From positions 62,001-126,000 of the forward strand of contig DATIGE010000047.1 in assembly GCA_035454885.1 (NCBI GenBank): DNA of 64,000 nucleotides, read 5' to 3'. The notes below the pieces were generated by a model. The model did not search any database. It saw only the letters and a list, made by a program, of their open reading frames with translations, and was not told where the DNA came from. This stretch comes from a bacterium. Its GTDB lineage: Bacteria > UBA10199 > JACPAL01 > GCA-016699445. Both the position numbers and the translations under genes were made by a program. Positions 59,475-64,000 of this stretch are shown here, piece by piece (the stretch's first letter is position 1; every line of letters begins with the position of its first letter).

Positions 59475-60425
59475 ATGTATTCGCTTCGTCGCTATGACTG
59501 GACCCTTCAACTGGCGGCCTTGATCGTGTGCGCCTACTTCCTGGCCCGCGCGATCACGACGTATTGGGGGGGCGTCTTGGAGTCCGCGAGCGTCGCCGTC
59601 ACGGAGGTGCCCGTGGCCCCGTCCGCTCCCGCGGAAACCGGCGAGGGAGGAGAGGCCTCTCTCGACCTCTACAAGGTGATCGAGGAGCGGAACATCTTCA
59701 ATTCGGCGGAGGTCGCCGCTCCCGAAACCGGCCCGTCGGATCTCAGTTCGCAGCAACTGGGCGAGATGGGGCCCGCGGTGAAAACGAGCCTGGACATCAA
59801 GGTCCAGAGCACGCTCGTCATCGGGGACGGGACGGACCGCCGGTCGTCGGCCATGATTTCGGGAGGCAAGACCAAGGGCAGCAAGGCCTTCTTCGTGACC
59901 GACGAGGAGACCTTCGCTCCCAACGTGAAACTCACCAAGGTGGACAAGGACCGCATCGAATTCGTCAACAACGGGCGTCTGGAATACGCGGAGCTGGAGG
60001 ACTGGGCCTCGAAGAAGAGCGTCTTCTTGCCTCCCGAAGAGGTGCACGGCAGGGATGCGAAAGGGGCGGCTGATAGAGGAAAAACCGCTGAAGACACCGG
60101 CGCCTCAGCCGGAAAAATCGTTCTGGATCAAAAAGAAGTTGATGATGCGCTCCAAAACCTGGATAAATTGCAGCAGGAAGTGCGCATCGTCCCGAATTTC
60201 CAGGATGGAAAGCCGGCGGGCATGAAGGTGCTTTCGATCAAGCCGGGTGGACTTGTCAGCAAACTGGGCATCCGCCGCGGCGACGTCCTCGAAAAAGTGA
60301 ACGGCCAGGAGTTGGACATCAGAAGGGGCATGGAACTCTTCAGCAACATGAAAGATTCCAAAAACTTCTCACTGGACGTCACTCGAGGGGGCAAAAATCA
60401 GACACTCGAATATGAAATCAAATAG
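59475..60425 (+). CDS. gspC: Type II secretion protein C (inner membrane, PDZ)
   Basis: 316 residues. One N-terminal membrane helix (about 12-30) follows a short cytoplasmic tail. The periplasmic homology region begins at LDLYKVIEERNIFNS (about 62-76), the usual GspC motif, and continues to WASKKSVFLP. A charged linker leads to a C-terminal PDZ domain (about 225-310; AGMKVLSIKPGGLVSKLGIRRGDVLEKVNGQEL). GspC links the inner-membrane platform to the secretin. It overlaps gspD by 14 bases. The leader from 59440 to 59474 is very AT-rich, with TATAAT boxes. Confidence 0.88.
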   Translation: MYSLRRYDWTLQLAALIVCAYFLARAITTYWGGVLESASVAVTEVPVAPSAPAETGEGGEASLDLYKVIEERNIFNSAEVAAPETGPSDLSSQQLGEMGPAVKTSLDIKVQSTLVIGDGTDRRSSAMISGGKTKGSKAFFVTDEETFAPNVKLTKVDKDRIEFVNNGRLEYAELEDWASKKSVFLPPEEVHGRDAKGAADRGKTAEDTGASAGKIVLDQKEVDDALQNLDKLQQEVRIVPNFQDGKPAGMKVLSIKPGGLVSKLGIRRGDVLEKVNGQELDIRRGMELFSNMKDSKNFSLDVTRGGKNQTLEYEIK

Positions 60426-63400
60426 GCTCGCGGCCGCTCTCTTGGCCTTTCTCTTCGGGGTGGACGCGATGGCGGCGGATCTGCAGCCTCTCCCGCCTGT
60501 GGCGCTTCCGCCCGTGGTTTCGGCGCCGGGAGAAGTGACGGGGACCGCGGCGCCCGGGTCTCAAATCCCGTCCGCGCTCCCTCCGACGGTGACGCAAGGG
60601 CCAGGCATGTCGGCGGGACCGACGTTCGCCTCGCCGCCCGTCCTGGCCCCCGCGCCCCAGCCCAAGCCGGTGCCTCCGGTGGGCGTGACGACGAGCCAGC
60701 CGCTCTCGCCGGTGTCTCCAGCTCCTCTCTCTGGCCCCCAAGGACCACAGGGTGCGAGTGGGGCTCAAGGACCGCAGGGCGAGATGGGTGCTCAAGGCCC
60801 GGCTGGACCTCAGGGTCCCCAAGGGGTCCCGGGACCTCCGGGAGCCACAATGCCGAGTGCCGTCATTCCCAGCGTTCCACCCGTTCCCTCCGCCCCTCCC
60901 TTGGGGACCGTCACGGCGACACCCTTGTCGCCCTATACGCTGCCCGTTCCGTCGGCGCCGCCTTCGCCACCGATCGCCTTTGAACCCCCGGCCCCGCCTC
61001 CAGCACCGCCCGTTCTCGCATCTCCGGCGTTCGAAGGCGGAGCGGCTCCGCCGTCGACGATGGCGATCGCCGAGCCGGTTCTGACCCAGCCGATGCGTCC
61101 CGTGGCGGCCGAGACGATGGCCGAGACGGCGAAAAAACTGGAGGAAGAAGGGATCTACTTCAACATCGCGGACGACGACATCCGCGAGGTCGTCAAGCAG
61201 ATCAGCCGCGCGTTAGGAAAGAATTTCCTTTTGGACGACAAGCTTCGCGGCAAGGTGACGATCATCAGCGAACGGAAGATGACCAAGGACGAGGTGTGGG
61301 AGGCCTTTCAGTCGGCCCTGGACGTTCTGGGGTACACCATCGTCGGCGGCCCGGCGGGCCTCCTCAAGATCGTGGCGGTCCGGGACGCCCTCAGCAACCC
61401 GATCGATTTCTATACCGACAAGACGCCGTTCACGGACCGCTTCATCACGCGTCTGATCACCCTCAAGAACATCAGCGCCTCCGACATGGCGAACGTCATC
61501 AAGGGGCTCGTTTCCAAGGAAGGAAATCTCTTCGCGTATCCGGTCACCAACACATTGATTCTGACCGATTCGGGGACGAACATCGACCGGCTCATGCGTC
61601 TCATCAACGAACTCGACCAGGAAGGGCCGCAGGAGGTCCTGGAAATTATTCCGATCGTTTACGCCAACGCCAAGGACCTCGCGGGCAAGATCACCCAGAT
61701 TTTTGAGACGGAGAAGAGCGGCGCCCCGGCGGCCCCCGTCCGAGGGCGGACGCCCGCTGCAGCGGCCACGATGGAACTGGAAGAAACGCCGCGGCTCAGG
61801 AAGGTCATTCCGGACGACCGTACGAACTCCCTGGTGATCCTGGCCTCCAAGATGGCCATCAAAAAGGTGCGCGACTTGATCCGGAAACTGGACTCTCCGC
61901 TGGTGGGCGACGAGGGCGAGGTCCACGTCTATTACCTGAAGTACGCCAGCGCCAAGGACATGGCCACCGTCCTGAACGCGATCGCCGGGACCGTCGCGAA
62001 GGATACGAAGGACAAGAAGGGCGGGGGAACGGCGGCGACGGGGGCCGCGGCCGCGGCCGCGGCAACGACGCCCCTGGTGGGAGGGGCGGAGTTCTCCGGC
62101 AAGTTCACGGTCACCGCCGACGAAGGGACGAACGCCATCGTCATCACCGCCGGGGCCAAGGACTACAACACGCTGATCGACCAGGTGATCTCCAAGCTCG
62201 ATATCCCCCGGCGCCAGGTCTACGTGGAGGCCGTCATCGTCGAACTCTCCGTGACCGAGAACCAGAGCCTGGGCGTCGGCATTCTGGGCGGAAAGAACTT
62301 CAACATCGGCGGGAACAACCTGGCCCTGTTCGGCAGCACGTTCGGATTCTTGGACGTCAGCAAGCTCTTAAGCGGGACGATCGGCGCCGCCAATACCAAC
62401 CAGACGATCGACGTCAACCTTCCCAACACCGGCGGAGGGACGGGGACCAGCACCGTTTCGGTGCCGGCGTTCTTCTCGGCGATCCAGTTCGTGCAGAACA
62501 ACACCAACGCCAACATCCTCTCGACTCCCAACATCCTGACTCTCGACAACCAGGAGGCCGAGATCAAGATCGGCAAAAAGGTTCCTTTCCCGTCCGCCTC
62601 GGCGACGACCATCGGCGGCAGCCTCCAGACCACCTTCACCCGCGAGGACGTCGCGCTGAGCCTGAAAGTGAAGCCTCAAATCAGCGAAGGGGGCGCGATC
62701 CGGATGGAGGTGACGCAGGAGGACCGCGACATCCTGCCGGACCAAAACGCCGCCTTCGCCGCGACGGCCGGGCCCACCACCTCCGAACGCTCGATCAAGA
62801 CGGCGATCGTCGCGGCCAACGGCCAGACGCTCGTCTTGGGCGGCCTCATCAAGGACCGGTACACGACCCGGATCAACAAGATCCCGGGCCTGGGCGACAT
62901 CCCCATCCTTGGCTACCTCTTCAAGCAGCGGGTCAAGGAGAAGGAGAAGGTGAACCTCCTCGTCTTCCTCACGCCCTACATCATCCGCGAGCCCCGGGAT
63001 TTTCTGGCGATCCTGAACCGCAAGATCGAAGAGCAGAACCGGTTCATCGAGACGAACTTCAGCAAGGGCCAGCAAAAGCAGATTCGAAAGCAGCTCGAGA
63101 CCCACGCCGACGCGATCCTCAAGGCCGGCCAATGGACGCCCGAAGCGGTTCCTCCGACGGAGGAGGACAGGTACCCGATGGAACTCGTTCCGCCGCCGCC
63201 CGCGCCGGGCGAGGAGACGGTTCCCTCCGGCGCCAAGACGAACGGCAAGAACGGCAAAAAGGCCGAGGCTAGCCCCAAGGCCCCGATCTCCGAGACGGCG
63301 GCGACGCCTCCTCCCGCCGCGGTACCGGTGACTCCGGACGAGGAAGAGTATTCCGACCTGGCGATCGAGCCCAAGTACCAGAAGAAATCCACGAAAAAGA

Positions 63401-63501
63401 AGACGAAGGCGACCGCTCCGGAACAGCCGCCGCCCGCCGCCGCGCCCGGCGAGTCGTCCGCGCCTCCCCCGTCCGGCGGGGATATAGATTTGGCGTACTG
63501 A
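60412..63501 (+). CDS. gspD: Type II secretion secretin GspD with collagen-like N-terminal segment
   Basis: 1029 residues, much longer than usual (about 650-750). Signal peptide 1-21. Residues 22-240 are Pro/Ala-rich, with thirteen consecutive Gly-X-Y triplets at 108-146. The N0 domain starts near YFNIADDDIREVVKQISRALGKNFLLD (about 245). The N1-N3 repeats follow (DRFITRLITLKNISASDMANVIKGL; LEIIPIVYANAKDLAGKI; VHVYYLKYASAKDMATVLNAI), with Ala/Gly-rich loops. The secretin core has KVPFPSASATT, LKVKPQISEGGAIRMEVTQE and the gate GQTLVLGGLIKDR...GLGDIPILGYLFK. A Pro/Lys-rich tail of about 130 residues ends the protein. Confidence 0.93.
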   Translation: MKSNRLAAALLAFLFGVDAMAADLQPLPPVALPPVVSAPGEVTGTAAPGSQIPSALPPTVTQGPGMSAGPTFASPPVLAPAPQPKPVPPVGVTTSQPLSPVSPAPLSGPQGPQGASGAQGPQGEMGAQGPAGPQGPQGVPGPPGATMPSAVIPSVPPVPSAPPLGTVTATPLSPYTLPVPSAPPSPPIAFEPPAPPPAPPVLASPAFEGGAAPPSTMAIAEPVLTQPMRPVAAETMAETAKKLEEEGIYFNIADDDIREVVKQISRALGKNFLLDDKLRGKVTIISERKMTKDEVWEAFQSALDVLGYTIVGGPAGLLKIVAVRDALSNPIDFYTDKTPFTDRFITRLITLKNISASDMANVIKGLVSKEGNLFAYPVTNTLILTDSGTNIDRLMRLINELDQEGPQEVLEIIPIVYANAKDLAGKITQIFETEKSGAPAAPVRGRTPAAAATMELEETPRLRKVIPDDRTNSLVILASKMAIKKVRDLIRKLDSPLVGDEGEVHVYYLKYASAKDMATVLNAIAGTVAKDTKDKKGGGTAATGAAAAAAATTPLVGGAEFSGKFTVTADEGTNAIVITAGAKDYNTLIDQVISKLDIPRRQVYVEAVIVELSVTENQSLGVGILGGKNFNIGGNNLALFGSTFGFLDVSKLLSGTIGAANTNQTIDVNLPNTGGGTGTSTVSVPAFFSAIQFVQNNTNANILSTPNILTLDNQEAEIKIGKKVPFPSASATTIGGSLQTTFTREDVALSLKVKPQISEGGAIRMEVTQEDRDILPDQNAAFAATAGPTTSERSIKTAIVAANGQTLVLGGLIKDRYTTRINKIPGLGDIPILGYLFKQRVKEKEKVNLLVFLTPYIIREPRDFLAILNRKIEEQNRFIETNFSKGQQKQIRKQLETHADAILKAGQWTPEAVPPTEEDRYPMELVPPPPAPGEETVPSGAKTNGKNGKKAEASPKAPISETAATPPPAAVPVTPDEEEYSDLAIEPKYQKKSTKKKTKATAPEQPPPAAAPGESSAPPPSGGDIDLAY
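60733..60849 (+). repeat. Collagen-like Gly-X-Y repeat inside gspD
   Basis: Thirteen uninterrupted triplets encoding GPQ, GAS, GAQ, GEM, GPA, GVP, GPP and GAT units. The DNA shows a matching periodicity (repeated GGNCCNCAA-type units), so it may have expanded by slippage. Triplets of this length can form a collagen-like triple helix when proline-rich. Confidence 0.85.
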
Positions 63502-63544
63502 TTCCGACGTGTTATAATCCTTCCAAGTTAATTAAAGAAAACTT

Positions 63545-64000
63545 ATGGAAGATCGTAGTCTTGGCGCCATTCTGCTGGAGAATTCGACGCTCACCCAAGA
63601 GCAGCTCGAAGAGGCCCTGAACTATCAACGCGAGAAGGGGGTCAAGCTGGGCGAGGCGCTGATCCAGCTCAAGTTCCTGAGGAACGAGGACATCCTCAAA
63701 GCCCTCTCCATCCAGCTGGGCATTCCCTATTTGAACAAGGTCGAATCCGAGGACGTCTCCTCCGACATCGTCTCCCTCTTGCCCTTGAACTACGCCAAGA
63801 AAAACGAGGTCCTGCCGCTCAAGAGGGAGAACGGAGGCATCCTCGTGGCCATGGCGGACCCCCTCAACCATTACGTGCTGGACGACCTCAGGCTCATCTA
63901 CAACCAGGCCATCCGGCCCGCGATCGCGAACTCCTACGAGATCATGGGGGCCATCAACAACGTCTATAACAAGATGAGCGACATGGGCGATAAGGCGGCC
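63545..64000 (+). CDS. gspE: Type II secretion ATPase GspE, N-terminal part (cut by window edge)
   Basis: The first 152 codons of an ATPase subunit. The T2SSE N-terminal domain (MshEN) is clear: LGAILLENSTLTQEQLEEALNYQREKGVKLGEALIQL, then FLRNEDILKALSIQLGIPYLNK and ILVAMADPLNHYVLDDLRLI. MshEN domains in some relatives bind cyclic di-GMP; the required L-L-G pattern cannot be judged safely here. The gene follows gspD by 43 bases, so the order is gspC-gspD-gspE. Walker motifs lie beyond the window. Confidence 0.88.
   Translation, partial: MEDRSLGAILLENSTLTQEQLEEALNYQREKGVKLGEALIQLKFLRNEDILKALSIQLGIPYLNKVESEDVSSDIVSLLPLNYAKKNEVLPLKRENGGILVAMADPLNHYVLDDLRLIYNQAIRPAIANSYEIMGAINNVYNKMSDMGDKAA

Overview
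The window is GC-rich, densely packed DNA from a Gram-negative (diderm) bacterium. Evidence for an outer membrane is the start of a type II secretion operon with a secretin (gspC-gspD-gspE), a predicted beta-barrel protein, several lipoproteins and the lytic transglycosylase MltG. Sigma54 promoters, a kinase-fused sigma54 activator and a Bat/MoxR operon suggest a deltaproteobacterial-type lineage (Myxococcota, Bdellovibrionota or an uncultured relative). That placement is inference. No rRNA, CRISPR array or complete transposon was seen. One tRNA gene is present, tRNA-Thr(CGT).

Layout. 1-10.8 kb is housekeeping: a secreted zinc hydrolase cut by the window edge, gshB, HU, gyrA, a DUF192 lipoprotein, a PpiC isomerase, acylphosphatase, ruvX-mltG, an ApbE flavin transferase and a glutamate-dehydrogenase-like enzyme. 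10.9-14.0 kb is accessory: a winged-helix/nucleotidyltransferase pair resembling a toxin-antitoxin or Abi module, a helical-repeat protein and a degenerate ApbE paralogue. A Fur-like box lies between that paralogue and a long-chain acyl-CoA ligase. 16.1-19.4 kb looks like a small integrated element at the 3' end of uvrA. Three direct copies of the uvrA tail occur there, one of them spliced into a HigA-like antitoxin. 19.4-38.1 kb is mostly core: uvrA, an MgtA-type P-ATPase coupled to a ZIP transporter, a phosphohexomutase, pdxA, SurA/PpiC chaperones, mfd, and a his cluster (hisA-hisF-cyclophilin-hisI-HIT).

38.1-46.2 kb is the most unusual region. A 1480-residue regulator (Ser/Thr kinase, NTPase, TPR, GAF, sigma54 AAA+, Fis-type HTH) is divergent from a gene set of unknown function headed by an excellent -24/-12 promoter. 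A palindrome about 105 bp upstream of that promoter is placed where an enhancer would be. A second good sigma54 promoter drives an unknown proline-rich gene inside the uvrA-linked element, and two weaker candidates precede a 340-residue unknown and the Mg ATPase. Together they suggest a local sigma54 regulon of uncharacterised membrane and low-complexity proteins.

46.3-64 kb holds a NodI/NodJ-like ABC exporter, a compact moxR-DUF58-DUF4381-batA-batBC-batD-TPR/SH3 operon, rpoZ, a membrane histidine kinase, and gspC-gspD-gspE. The secretin carries a collagen-like segment. A 57-bp palindrome-rich repeat occurs twice, after hup and inside the Bat operon, each time supplying the stop codon of the gene before it.
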